DNA of 64,000 nucleotides from contig NZ_BEYR01000001.1 in NCBI RefSeq assembly GCF_002933815.1, forward strand, positions 310,001 through 374,000. Reading direction: 5' to 3'. A model generated the notes under the pieces. That model was not told the origin of the DNA, made no database searches, and worked only from the letters and a program-made list of their open reading frames with translations. The stretch is from Sphingobacterium sp. HMA12 (GTDB lineage: Bacteria; Bacteroidota; Bacteroidia; Sphingobacteriales; Sphingobacteriaceae). Position numbers and translations under genes: made by a program. Position 1 is the stretch's first letter. Each line of letters opens with the position of its first letter. Shown here piece by piece: positions 8,381-17,403 of the stretch.

Positions 8381-10240
8381 TTAATCTTTTAAGATATCAA
8401 ATTCGATATAGGTCGCATTATTGACATCATGGAAAATGCGTTGTGTTGCTTTACGAAAATCAGTTTTGGTCGCTGTATAGGGGGCCATAAATACTTGCGG
8501 ATTTCGTTCTGCCAATGGGAACCATGAGTTTTGCACCTGAACCATGATACGATGTCCTTTTTTAAAGGTGTGGGCAACATCAGGCATAACGAAGTCTACT
8601 TTTTCCACCTTGCCCGGTGTCAATGGCTGCGGTTTGTCGAAGCCATTTCGATATTTCCCCGCCATGATCTCACCTCTGACCATCATCTGGTATCCCGCCA
8701 TCGGTTTCCCATCAAAACTCGGCGCATCGCTGGGATATACATCGATGAGCTTGACAATATAATCGGCATCAGTACCTGTTGATGCTACTTTTAGAAAATT
8801 CTTGATCGGCCCAACAATCGTGATGTCTTCCGTCAATGGTGCTGTCTCATAGACCATGACATCTGGACGACTGGCCGCAAAGCGCTGATCATCGACCATA
8901 TACTCGCGGGTGCGATTCTGGATTAATCCGCCTTGGTGCGGAACCGGTTTGTTGGGATCTGTTACGTATTCATCCCATGAATCTGTGCGTTGCACTTTCT
9001 CAAAACCAAGTTTACCCTGTGGTTGAAAATAAAGCTTTTTTGTTTCGACATTCTTCGGTGGCCATTGTTCAAATTGCTTCCATTCATTGCTTCCCGAAAT
9101 AAAGATATTGGCTTCGGCAGGAGAGAAGCTGCCCTCTTCTTTTAGATAGTGGCTGAAAAATGGCTGTTCAAATTTTTCCTGATAGGTGATACTTGTTTTT
9201 TTCTCAAATTGGATGTCACCCAGATAATCTCCTGCTGCACGTACCCAGCCACCATGATACCAGGGACCGGCAACCAGAACTGAATTGTTTGTTTTGCTCT
9301 TTTCTTCAATAGATTGATAGGTTTTAAATGTTCCGTAAGCATCCTCGGCATCGAAAAAGCCGCCAACAACCATCACCGCCGGTTTCACGTCCTGTAGATA
9401 ATTGGTGATAACACGGCTTTTCCAGAAATCATCGTAATTCGGGTGCTTAAAGAGGTTGTTCCAGAATTGGACAGAATCGCCAAAATATTTTTCTTTGAGT
9501 TCTCTGGCGGTTCCGGCCTCAAGGAAAAAATTGTATTTATCTACTTCGTTGATCTGAATCTTGCTGGTAAATTGATTCGGTCTAATTGGTTTGGGGCGAG
9601 GAACACCAAAGGTCGACATAAATGTGAAAGCATCCTGCAAAAATAGGACACCATTGTGATGGAAATCATCACCGATAAACCAATCGGTTACCGGTGCCTG
9701 TGGCGAAACAGCTTTGAGGCTCGGATGTGTCTTAACCAGTCCAACTGTAGAGTAGAATCCCGGATAAGAGATCCCATAAAGACCCGCTTTGCCATTGTAA
9801 TTCTGCAGGTTTTTCTGTAACCATTCCAATACGTCATAGGTGTCCGTGCTTTCATCAATTGCTTTTTTATCTTTACTGAGGTTTGTGGGACGAACGTCCT
9901 CAAAATCGCCTTCACTCATCCATTTTCCGCGCACATCCTGATAGACAAAGATATATCCGTCCCGCATCATTGCAGGAAAGTTGCCTAAACTCTTTTTGTA
10001 TTCGTTTTGGCCATACGGGCCTACCGTGTAGGGTGTTCGATTTAACAAAATGGGGTATTTCTTGGATTTGTCTTTGGGGCTGTAAATCACAGTAAACAAT
10101 TTCTTACCATCTCTCATCGGAACCGTTACTTCGGTTTTTTCATAATGATCCCGCACATAAGCGGAATCTGTGTTCGTCTGTGCATGTAGCTGGCCTCCCG
10201 CAAAAAGTGTTAAAGCCAGAAACGAAATTGTAGTTTTCAT
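8381..10240 (-). CDS. secreted CocE/NonD-family serine hydrolase (S15 type)
   Basis: This 619-residue protein has a signal peptide (cut near HAQ, residue 21). The N-terminal alpha/beta-hydrolase domain carries the nucleophile motif GLYGISYPGFYS (Ser158), with the probable acid in GGFFDAED (Asp297) and histidine in GPWYHGGW (His329). This is the triad spacing of alpha-amino-acid ester hydrolases and glutaryl-7-ACA acylases. The C-terminal part is the jelly-roll X-Pro dipeptidyl-peptidase C domain. It probably hydrolyses esters or amides of acylated amino acids or peptides in the periplasm or outside; the natural substrate is unknown. It forms a single-gene unit facing the MFS gene. Confidence 0.88.
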   Translation of the reverse strand: MKTTISFLALTLFAGGQLHAQTNTDSAYVRDHYEKTEVTVPMRDGKKLFTVIYSPKDKSKKYPILLNRTPYTVGPYGQNEYKKSLGNFPAMMRDGYIFVYQDVRGKWMSEGDFEDVRPTNLSKDKKAIDESTDTYDVLEWLQKNLQNYNGKAGLYGISYPGFYSTVGLVKTHPSLKAVSPQAPVTDWFIGDDFHHNGVLFLQDAFTFMSTFGVPRPKPIRPNQFTSKIQINEVDKYNFFLEAGTARELKEKYFGDSVQFWNNLFKHPNYDDFWKSRVITNYLQDVKPAVMVVGGFFDAEDAYGTFKTYQSIEEKSKTNNSVLVAGPWYHGGWVRAAGDYLGDIQFEKKTSITYQEKFEQPFFSHYLKEEGSFSPAEANIFISGSNEWKQFEQWPPKNVETKKLYFQPQGKLGFEKVQRTDSWDEYVTDPNKPVPHQGGLIQNRTREYMVDDQRFAASRPDVMVYETAPLTEDITIVGPIKNFLKVASTGTDADYIVKLIDVYPSDAPSFDGKPMAGYQMMVRGEIMAGKYRNGFDKPQPLTPGKVEKVDFVMPDVAHTFKKGHRIMVQVQNSWFPLAERNPQVFMAPYTATKTDFRKATQRIFHDVNNATYIEFDILKD

Positions 10241-10740
10241 TTAAATAATATTTAGGAATGTCGACTTATCATCGTTCACATGAATTTTTTACAATCGGTT
10301 TGATTCGAGCGCACGATAGTTTCATCAATTATAGGTCTAAAGGTAATGCTCCCGAAATCATTTTCCAATTTTATTGTCATATTTACATGAATTAGAAAAA
10401 GAAAAATTGACCAATTTTTTAGAAAGAATAACTTTTTTTGATTTGTATTTGGATTAGTTTTTTAATGTTAATATATTGAGTAAAATTAGTTATGATTATA
10501 TTTTATTTTTTAGGGGATGGTCAAATGGCTTAAATTTCAATGAGATGAGCGATCCCTGCTTCGGTCGGTATCGTATTTTATCTTCGTTTTTTTGCCTTCA
10601 AATAGGCCTTTAAAAAGCAATTGTCACGATTTTATAAATAAAGCGTCGATGGGTATGAAATATGTTTTTTTAAGCTAATTTTAAGAATTATTTTATCATA
10701 AAACATCAATTAAATAACAAATTAAGTATATAGAATTAAT
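10241..10740. other. 500-nt AT-rich gap without a gene
   Basis: No credible reading frame is seen. The stretch presumably holds the divergent promoters of the CocE hydrolase and ino1, but no clear TAnnTTTG element stands out. An 8-bp inverted repeat with a 2-nt centre (10402-10419) and strings of A and T are the only visible structure. Confidence 0.5.
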
Positions 10741-12069
10741 ATGGGACAACAAGTGAAAGATGCCAATGGCAAATTGGGTATTCTTATTCCGGGATTGGGT
10801 GCTGTGGCTACAACATTGATCGCTGGTGTGGCATCTATAAACAAAGGTTTTTCAAAACCGATAGGATCTGTTTCTCAGTTGAGCAGAATCCGTTTAGGTA
10901 AGCGCACGGAGAATAGAAATCCATTAATAAAGGATTTCGTCCCTTTGGCAAAGTTGGAAGATGTGGTTTTTGGTGGTTGGGATGTTTATGAAGATAACGT
11001 CTACGAAGCGGCTTCAAAAGCGCAGGTATTGGAACAAGGTCAACTTGATGCCGTAAAAGCTGAGTTGGAAGCTATTCAGCCAATGAAAGCGGTATTTGAT
11101 CGTAATTTTGTAAAGAATTTAGACGGTACACACATTAAAACGGAAAAAACACGTCGCGAGTTGGCTGATGCCGTACGACGTGATATCCGCGAATTTAAAG
11201 AAAAAAACGGCTTAGACCGTGTCGTATTGGTATGGTGTGGTTCTACTGAACGCTATATTGAGACAAACGAAGCTTTCTCAACAATTGCAAAATTAGAGGA
11301 AGCTTTGGATAATGATGATCAACGTATTCCGCCGAGCATGATCTATTGTTATGCAGCAATAAAAGAAGGCGCTCCTTACGTTAATGGTGCACCTAACTTA
11401 ACCTGTGATGTTCCTGCTATTGTAGAATTAGCTCATGAGCATGGCGTTGCAATTGCTGGAAAAGACTTCAAAACAGGTCAAACATTGATGAAAACAATTG
11501 TTGCTCCTGGTCTTCAGGCTAGAGCGCTTGGAGTAGAAGGATGGTTCTCTACAAATATCTTGGGTAACCGCGATGGCTTAGTATTGGATGATCCAGAAAA
11601 CTTCAAAACAAAAGAAGTTTCTAAATTATCCGTATTGGAAGAAATTCTGGACGCGAAAAAGAATCCTGAGCTATACGGTGATTTATACCACAAGGTACGG
11701 ATCAATTACTACCCTCCTCACGGAGACAACAAAGAGTCTTGGGATAACATCGATATCTTTGGCTGGTTGGGTTACAAAATGCAAATCAAAATCAACTTCT
11801 TGTGCCGCGATTCAATTTTGGCAGCTCCAGTTGCTTTGGATTTGGCATTGTTTATTGATTTGGCACAACGTGCTGGTATGTCAGGTATTCAGGAATGGTT
11901 GTCTTTCTATTTGAAATCACCACAAACGGCACCGGGTTTACCTCCTGAGCATGATATCTTCAAACAATTGATGAAATTACAAAATACCTTGCGTCATATT
12001 ATGGGTGAGGACTTGATTACTCACTTAGGACTGGATTATTACCAAGAGTTAGTAGATAGTATTCAATAG
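10741..12069 (+). CDS. ino1: inositol-3-phosphate synthase
   Basis: The 442-residue protein matches Ino1/MIPS over its length. It converts glucose-6-phosphate to 1L-myo-inositol 3-phosphate using NAD. The N-terminal Rossmann motif is GILIPGLGAVATTLIAGV. Conserved blocks include VVLVWCGSTERY, SMIYCYAAIKEGAPYVNG, GKDFKTGQTLMKT, GWFSTNILGNRDG and KINFLCRDSILAAPVALDL. It has its own terminator, then 200 nt, then a run of lipid-type genes. Together these imply de novo inositol made for an inositol lipid, in line with published inositol-lipid clusters of Bacteroides. Cytoplasmic. Confidence 0.95.
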   Translation: MGQQVKDANGKLGILIPGLGAVATTLIAGVASINKGFSKPIGSVSQLSRIRLGKRTENRNPLIKDFVPLAKLEDVVFGGWDVYEDNVYEAASKAQVLEQGQLDAVKAELEAIQPMKAVFDRNFVKNLDGTHIKTEKTRRELADAVRRDIREFKEKNGLDRVVLVWCGSTERYIETNEAFSTIAKLEEALDNDDQRIPPSMIYCYAAIKEGAPYVNGAPNLTCDVPAIVELAHEHGVAIAGKDFKTGQTLMKTIVAPGLQARALGVEGWFSTNILGNRDGLVLDDPENFKTKEVSKLSVLEEILDAKKNPELYGDLYHKVRINYYPPHGDNKESWDNIDIFGWLGYKMQIKINFLCRDSILAAPVALDLALFIDLAQRAGMSGIQEWLSFYLKSPQTAPGLPPEHDIFKQLMKLQNTLRHIMGEDLITHLGLDYYQELVDSIQ

Positions 12070-12080
12070 ATTACCTTTAT

Positions 12081-12122
12081 AAAAAAGGGGAACAATTACT
12101 TCAGGTAATTCTTCCCCTTTTT
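12081..12122 (+). terminator. intrinsic terminator after ino1
   Basis: The stem pairs AAAAAAGGGGAA with TTCCCCTTTTTT and continues inward (AATTAC with GTAATT) to a TTCAG loop. The descending arm ends in six T. It would end, or attenuate, ino1 transcription before the downstream lipid genes. Confidence 0.8.
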
Positions 12123-12223
12123 CTTCGGGATAATTATATCGTGGCCTCCAGATTTGCACTATTAAAAAATAGGATAGGGATGCTGATAAATAATTACCCA
12201 CCGATAACCCGCTGTAAACTTTT

Positions 12224-12237
12224 GCGTTTGCAAACGC
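12224..12237. promoter_or_regulatory. 14-bp palindrome upstream of the inositol-lipid run
   Basis: GCGTTTGCAAACGC is a perfect palindrome centred about 65 nt before the nucleotidyltransferase start. Its size and form suit a dimeric regulator, for example of the LacI type. No regulator gene is adjacent, so the operator role is a guess. Confidence 0.35.
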
Positions 12238-12297
12238 TAGCATGATGACAGGGGTTTTACTTTTTTAATGAATGATTTTATTTTGCAATTAGAAGGA

Positions 12298-13008
12298 ATG
12301 GAATTTGCTATCATTGCGGCGGGAGAAGGATCTCGATTGCGAAAAGAAGGGTTTAATTTACCTAAACCTTTGCTACCCTTACATGGAGTTCCATTAATTG
12401 AACGATTGATTCGCGTTTTTGCTAAAGAAGGTGCGCAGCAAGTGCACGTGATTATCAACAGACAATCACCTGAATTGAAGACTTTTTTAACACAAACAGC
12501 ATTTGAACTTCCCATCATCTTGATCGAGGAAGACACCCCAAGTTCTTTGCATAGTTTTGCTTTGCTGGTCAAAAACAATCCTGCTTGGACTTCTTGCTGT
12601 CTGACGACTACAGATACTGTTTTTAGACCCCACGAATTTCACGACTACCTTACAGCTTTCCATCAGAAGACAGATGCAGACGCTTTTATGGCTGTGACAC
12701 CATTTGTAGATGACGAGAGTCCACTTTATGTGAATACAGACGATAAATTAAATGTCGAAGCATTTTTGGATAAAGCCACAGCCAGGACAAAATTTGTTTC
12801 AGGTGGGATTTATTGCTTTCGCAAAGCTGCGATGGACTGCGCACTCCGCTCTGTCGCGGCCGGGAATTCCAGAATGCGTAATTTTCAACGTGCACTGTTG
12901 GAAAACGAATTGAACGTTGAAGCGTTTGTATTCGAGAAGGTGGTGGATATCGATCACTTAAAGGATCGCATCGTAGCGGAACAGTTTTTGAGTAAGGAAG
13001 TTAGTTAA
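12298..13008 (+). CDS. NTP-transferase family nucleotidyltransferase (possible inositol-phosphate cytidylyltransferase)
   Basis: The start is placed at 12298 because the sugar-nucleotidyltransferase fold begins directly (MEFAIIAAGEGSRL) and GAAGGA sits just before it; an ATG at 12268 would add ten residues. The protein has about 236 residues. The nucleotide-binding signature AAGEGSRLRKEG, with PKPLLPLHGVPLIERLI, is clear, and the metal-binding acid is likely in TTTDTVF. Such enzymes activate sugars or polyol phosphates with CTP, UTP or GTP. Sitting between ino1 and a CDP-alcohol phosphotransferase, it might make CDP-inositol; this is inferred from context. It is followed after 4 nt by the ATP-grasp gene. 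Confidence 0.8.
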   Translation: MEFAIIAAGEGSRLRKEGFNLPKPLLPLHGVPLIERLIRVFAKEGAQQVHVIINRQSPELKTFLTQTAFELPIILIEEDTPSSLHSFALLVKNNPAWTSCCLTTTDTVFRPHEFHDYLTAFHQKTDADAFMAVTPFVDDESPLYVNTDDKLNVEAFLDKATARTKFVSGGIYCFRKAAMDCALRSVAAGNSRMRNFQRALLENELNVEAFVFEKVVDIDHLKDRIVAEQFLSKEVS

Positions 13009-13012
13009 TAAA

Positions 13013-13906
13013 ATGAGCGAAATGATTTCTATTTTAGGCGTGACGCGTAAAAATCGCTTTTCACCCAATCACGTGGGGAATGATGCCGCAATATTTAACG
13101 AAGTTGTGCTAAAATTAATCGAAAAAGGTGCAGCCGTTGAAATTTGCAATGAGGACGAATTTTTAGCTTCTGATTCCGTCAAACAGGGAAATATCCTAAC
13201 GATGGGACGAACGAAAACTTTGGTTAAGAAGCTGCAATCGCTTCAAAATAATGGTGTTAATGTTTTGAATTCGGGTTTTGGTATTGAAAACTGCTTTCGA
13301 AAAAACATGACACTCAAATTGTTGGAAGGTGGAATTGCTTATCCTAAAAGTATTGTCATCTCTACCGTCGCAGATATTCAGTCAATTTTTGAAAAATTGA
13401 AGGGGAAAGGCGTCTGGATCAAACGCGGTGATTTCCATGCCATCCATAAAGAAGATGTTACCTTTGCTGCCAGCCTCAAAGAAGCACAGCATATCTTGAA
13501 CGAATACGCCCTTCGAGGAATTAAAGAGGCTGTGATCTCCGAACATTTAGCCGGGGATTTACTCAAGTTCTATGCGGTCAGGGATACCGATTTCTTTTTC
13601 TACTTTTATCCCTATGAGCATAATCATCATAAATATGATTTGTATGAGCAAATTAATGATGAAGTTGTCCATTTTCCGTTTGATTTGGCTGACTTAAAGC
13701 AAGTCGCCAACCGCGCAGCAGAAGTATTGGATGTCCATATCTATGGCGGTGATGTGATCATCGATTCAAATGGAGATTTTCATATTATTGATCTAAATGA
13801 TTGGCCGAGCTTTGCCCCTTGTCGAGCAGAAGCGGCTGAAGCCATTGCACAAATGGTTTACCATAAATTTACTGAAAAGAACCAAAATGCAGAGAGAACA
13901 AGTTAA
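13013..13906 (+). CDS. ATP-grasp domain protein in inositol-lipid operon
   Basis: This 297-residue protein resembles RimK/carboxylate-amine ligases. The central domain has WIKRGDFHAIHKEDV (residues about 135-150), and the C-terminal Mg/ATP site is GGDVIIDSNGDFHIIDLNDWPSF, where the acid and asparagine would bind metal. ATP-grasp enzymes join a carboxylate to an amine, thiol or hydroxyl via an acyl phosphate. The substrate is not evident. Its place between a nucleotidyltransferase and a phosphatidyltransferase suggests modification of an inositol-lipid head group or a kinase-like role. Its 3' end overlaps the next gene by 20 nt, indicating translational coupling. Confidence 0.75.
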   Translation: MSEMISILGVTRKNRFSPNHVGNDAAIFNEVVLKLIEKGAAVEICNEDEFLASDSVKQGNILTMGRTKTLVKKLQSLQNNGVNVLNSGFGIENCFRKNMTLKLLEGGIAYPKSIVISTVADIQSIFEKLKGKGVWIKRGDFHAIHKEDVTFAASLKEAQHILNEYALRGIKEAVISEHLAGDLLKFYAVRDTDFFFYFYPYEHNHHKYDLYEQINDEVVHFPFDLADLKQVANRAAEVLDVHIYGGDVIIDSNGDFHIIDLNDWPSFAPCRAEAAEAIAQMVYHKFTEKNQNAERTS

Positions 13907-14840
13907 TGTCATCGAAGAAGAGAAGTTGAGTGCATTCGAACAATCTTTAAAATCCAACGATACCGAAGAAAAAATAGATATCTGGTTTTATAGGCCTATT
14001 GGATTTCGTATTGCACAAATATGTGCTAAAATCGGGATTACACCCAATGCAGTGACCATTATAAGTATTTTCTTTGGTGTTGCTGCGGGTATTCTATTTT
14101 ATTATGGCGATTTATGGATAAATGTGATCGGGATGTTGCTGCTGATCTTCGCGAACTCCTTGGATAGCGCAGATGGGCAATTGGCCCGAATGACAGATAA
14201 TAAGAGTCGTTTTGGTCGTATTTTGGATGGTTTTGCAGGTGATTTTTGGTTTGCATCCATTCATATCGCTATCTGCTTGCGCAGTATTAACGAGGGGTGG
14301 CCAGATTGGCTATGGGTGTTCTGTATCCTTGCCGGCGTATCCCATATGATACAATCTGCAATGGCTGATTATTACCGTAATGTCCACCTGTTTTTTATTA
14401 AAGGTAAAGCTGGTAGTGAGTTGGATAATACGCGCGATTTGAAAGTTGATTATGATGCGCTTTCCTGGAAGAAAAACTTTTTCAGCAAATTTGTGTTGAA
14501 CGGTTACATGGGCTATACCCGAAATCAGGAAAAATTATCGCCAAAATTGCAGAAACTACTACATATCGTCAAATCCCGATATAAAGACGACTTACCAAAA
14601 CAATTGATGGTTGATTTTAGGATGAAAAATAAACCATTGATGAAATATACCAATATTGTACAATTCAATACCCGGGTGATCTTTCTTTTTGTTTGGTTGT
14701 TTATCGGACAACCATGGATTTATTTTTTCTTTGACATGTTCGTATTAAATCCGATCTTAATCTATATGTGCAACAGACAGGAAAAGGTAAGTGGTTATTT
14801 TGTTGATAAGTTAACAAACGATCCAACCTATGGGGAGTAA
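13887..14840 (+). CDS. CDP-alcohol phosphatidyltransferase, probable inositol-lipid synthase
   Basis: The start is placed at 13887 (MQREQVNVIEEEK). The open frame extends upstream to a TTG at 13797, but that part lies wholly inside the ATP-grasp gene. The protein has about 317 residues and several membrane helices. The family signature is readable as DG-x2-AR-x8-G-x3-D: DSADGQLAR, then GRILDGFAGD. The last Asp follows after four residues instead of the usual three. The family moves a phospho-alcohol between CMP and a lipid or polyol. Given ino1, the likely product is phosphatidylinositol phosphate or an inositol sphingolipid. It overlaps the previous gene by 20 nt and the next by 11 nt. Confidence 0.85.
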   Translation: MQREQVNVIEEEKLSAFEQSLKSNDTEEKIDIWFYRPIGFRIAQICAKIGITPNAVTIISIFFGVAAGILFYYGDLWINVIGMLLLIFANSLDSADGQLARMTDNKSRFGRILDGFAGDFWFASIHIAICLRSINEGWPDWLWVFCILAGVSHMIQSAMADYYRNVHLFFIKGKAGSELDNTRDLKVDYDALSWKKNFFSKFVLNGYMGYTRNQEKLSPKLQKLLHIVKSRYKDDLPKQLMVDFRMKNKPLMKYTNIVQFNTRVIFLFVWLFIGQPWIYFFFDMFVLNPILIYMCNRQEKVSGYFVDKLTNDPTYGE

Positions 14841-15819
14841 AGTCTATAAGGTACTCTTTATGCTGATTGGTGTAGGCACTTTAGCTTATATGATTCATGC
14901 GATGGGAGTTCAGGAGATTTGGACCAATCTGGAGAAAATCGGTTGGTGGTTTTTGCCGGTATTGGGTAGCTGGGCTGTCCTTTACTGGATGAATGCTATG
15001 GCTTTTAAAGCGATTATTCAGGAACCGCAATTGCCGCAGACCGATGTTCCTTTCTGGAAAGTATTGCAATTGACCGTATCGGGGTATGCGATTAATTACA
15101 TTACACCATTTGTTGCCCTAGGGGGGGAGCCTTACCGAATTATTGAACTGAAAAATTATGTTGGCGGTTCAAAAGCAGGTTCATCGGTTCTGTTATATGG
15201 TGTTATGCATATTCTATCCCATATTTTATTTTGGGTAGTGTCCGTTTTCCTGATCCTCTGGTTTGTCCCAGCCAGTACATTAGTTGATGTCGCCTGTGCC
15301 GTAATTTTTGTGATGGCCATCGTATGTACTTGGTTGTTTACCAAATTCTATAAAAAGGGAATTACGGTTTCGTTATTGAGGGCTTTATCACGTTTGCCTT
15401 TAGTTGGAAAGAAAATCAATAATCTGCTTGAGGCGAAGTTCGAAACGCTGAACGATGTTGATCAGCAGGTCAAAAATTTATTCCAAAATCGTAGGGGCCG
15501 ATTCTATACGGCTCTTTTCTGGGAATTTGTTGCTCGCGTAGTCGGTTGTCTGGAGATTTATTTTATCGGTCTAGCCCTGGATATCAATATAGATTTTATT
15601 GATTCCATGATTATTAGCTCTGGATCTTCTTTATTTGCCAACTTGGTGTTTTTCTTCCCAATGCAATTGGGGACACGTGAAGGTGGGTTGGCGATGGCCG
15701 TGATGAGCATAGGCTTACCGGCTTCTGTCGGTATTTTTATGGGAATTGTGACCCGGATCCGGGAAATCGTTTGGATCATTATTGGTTTAGGCTGGATGAG
15801 TTTAGTTAAAAAGAAATAA
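14830..15819 (+). CDS. flippase-like integral membrane protein (LPG synthase TM/UPF0104 family)
   Basis: The 329-residue protein has about eight hydrophobic helices and matches the lysylphosphatidylglycerol-synthase transmembrane domain family (also AglD/UPF0104). The conserved block FVALGGEPYRIIELKNYVGGSKA and the late MQLGTREGGLAMAV block are diagnostic. Stand-alone members are thought to flip or bind lipids in the inner membrane; a catalytic aminoacyl-transfer domain is absent. It overlaps the CDP-alcohol phosphotransferase gene by 11 nt and precedes a phosphatase by 2 nt. A role in moving the inositol lipid across the membrane is inferred. Confidence 0.82.
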   Translation: MGSKVYKVLFMLIGVGTLAYMIHAMGVQEIWTNLEKIGWWFLPVLGSWAVLYWMNAMAFKAIIQEPQLPQTDVPFWKVLQLTVSGYAINYITPFVALGGEPYRIIELKNYVGGSKAGSSVLLYGVMHILSHILFWVVSVFLILWFVPASTLVDVACAVIFVMAIVCTWLFTKFYKKGITVSLLRALSRLPLVGKKINNLLEAKFETLNDVDQQVKNLFQNRRGRFYTALFWEFVARVVGCLEIYFIGLALDINIDFIDSMIISSGSSLFANLVFFFPMQLGTREGGLAMAVMSIGLPASVGIFMGIVTRIREIVWIIIGLGWMSLVKKK

Positions 15820-15821
15820 CA

Positions 15822-16529
15822 ATGGATAAGTTTATAATTAAGGGAATTATTTTTGATTACGGTGGTACGTTGGATACAAATGGGGGGCACTGGGGAGCTG
15901 TAATATGGTCCGGTTACGAAAAGTATCAAGTTCCGGTCAACCTAAGTTCATTTCAAGAAGCATATGCTTATGCCGAAAGGCAGATGGCGATTCAGCCGAT
16001 CATCAAACCGGAGTTCAACTTCTTGGAGGTGCTTGAAGCAAAATTGAAAGTGCAGTTTGAGTATCTTATTGCTGCTGGCTATGATCTGGATAGGGAACTG
16101 GCCGATAAAATTGCGTTCGACGGTTATTCTCTTGCCAAAGGTACGGTTGCTCAGGTAAAACCATTATTGGCTGTGCTAGGCGAACGATATCCTATTGTAA
16201 TGGTCTCCAACTTCTATGGCAATCTAAAGGCTGTGCTGGCTGATTTTGGTATTCTATCTTATTTTAAAGCGGTTGTTGAGTCAGCTGTCGTGGGCGTGCG
16301 TAAACCAGACCCCGCGATTTATGCCCTCGGTGTCGAAGCAATGGGGTTACCTGCTGCGGAAATCTTGGTCGTTGGTGATTCTTATAGCAAAGATATGGCT
16401 CCCGCTAAGGCTGTAGGTTGTCAGACATTATGGTTGAAAGGACAGACTTGGGGAGAAGATAAGTTGCAGGATACAGCTGCCGCGGATAAACAATTTAATA
16501 CCATTTTTGATCTCCAGGATTTCGTTTAA
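15822..16529 (+). CDS. HAD-superfamily phosphatase of the inositol-lipid operon
   Basis: This is a 235-residue HAD hydrolase. Motif I is IIFDYGGTLDTNGG: the nucleophile Asp is present, but the second position of the usual DxD is Gly, as in several HAD subfamilies. Motif II is MVSNFYG, motif III lies in VVGVRKPDPAIY, and motif IV is VVGDSYSKDM. The helical cap lies at about residues 20-95. As last gene of the run, 2 nt after the flippase-like gene, it could remove the phosphate from phosphatidylinositol phosphate, a step needed if inositol-3-phosphate itself is the acceptor. This assignment is inferred. It ends directly against the convergent AraC gene. Confidence 0.82.
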   Translation: MDKFIIKGIIFDYGGTLDTNGGHWGAVIWSGYEKYQVPVNLSSFQEAYAYAERQMAIQPIIKPEFNFLEVLEAKLKVQFEYLIAAGYDLDRELADKIAFDGYSLAKGTVAQVKPLLAVLGERYPIVMVSNFYGNLKAVLADFGILSYFKAVVESAVVGVRKPDPAIYALGVEAMGLPAAEILVVGDSYSKDMAPAKAVGCQTLWLKGQTWGEDKLQDTAAADKQFNTIFDLQDFV

Positions 16530-17402
16530 TCAGGCTTTTTGACGAAATTCTTTAGGCGATATGCCTACATATCGCTTAAAGAATTTCCCAAAAAAAGACT
16601 GATCTGAGAAATGTAGCTGCTTCGCGATTTCTCCGATCGAAAGCCCCTGACGGAGCAAGCATTTAGCCTCTTCTACCAATACATTCTGTATTAATTCTAT
16701 CGCTGATTTTCCCGTAAGTTCTTTTGTGATCACCGAGAGATGTTTTGGGGTAATGCCAAGTTCTGAAGCATAAAACTGCACGGTATGGTCCTGACGAAAG
16801 GATTGTTTTAGCAGTAGATAGAAATTGGCCAATATTTCTCTTTTTCGCGAGGGTACGACGGGAATATTTTTGAAATTTTGACTTGCCAGGCGCGCAATCT
16901 CACAAAACAACACTTCAGCCAGAGATTTGATAATCTTTGGCTTGAAAATATAATCACGCCCTTGTTTCTCGTAATGGATAAACTGTTTAAACAGATTGGA
17001 CAGGTTTGTGGCGTCCTGCACCGAAAGAGCGAAGACATGACTGCTATCCAAGGCAAGTGATTTTTTTGTGAGATCAAAAAAATCTTTTCGAAAGTCCAAT
17101 TTGAAGATAAAATCTATACTAAAGAAAATCAAATAAACTTCGCAGTCCCAAGACTTGGTAACGGAGGCACCGTTAACTCTCGAAGATGGACTGGTCAATA
17201 GCAGGTGATGCTGCCCAACCTGTACCCGCTCGTCATTAATCATAAAAGATGTTTCCCCCTTTTTTATTAAACAGAGTGAATAAAGATTCTTGTTTGCCAA
17301 TATAAGCTGCTGTTGCGGACTGAATACTGGCTTGGACCTGTTTCCTTTGATGTGAAAAGCAAAAAAATCTTTGCTGTCGAGGTATTGATCGATGACGGGC
17401 AT
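16530..17402 (-). CDS. AraC-family transcriptional regulator
   Basis: The 290-residue protein has an N-terminal ligand-binding region of about 180 residues. The C-terminal double HTH includes VQFYASELGITPKHLSVITKEL and SIGEIAKQLHFSDQSFFGKFFKRYVGISPKEFR, a canonical AraC/XylS end. The start codon lies 1 nt after the stop of the VanX-like dipeptidase gene, so the two form an operon on the minus strand. Its stop abuts that of the convergent HAD gene. The effector is unknown; the form resembles regulators of exported-enzyme and nutrient genes in this phylum. Confidence 0.87.
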   Translation of the reverse strand: MPVIDQYLDSKDFFAFHIKGNRSKPVFSPQQQLILANKNLYSLCLIKKGETSFMINDERVQVGQHHLLLTSPSSRVNGASVTKSWDCEVYLIFFSIDFIFKLDFRKDFFDLTKKSLALDSSHVFALSVQDATNLSNLFKQFIHYEKQGRDYIFKPKIIKSLAEVLFCEIARLASQNFKNIPVVPSRKREILANFYLLLKQSFRQDHTVQFYASELGITPKHLSVITKELTGKSAIELIQNVLVEEAKCLLRQGLSIGEIAKQLHFSDQSFFGKFFKRYVGISPKEFRQKA

Positions 17403-17403
17403 G

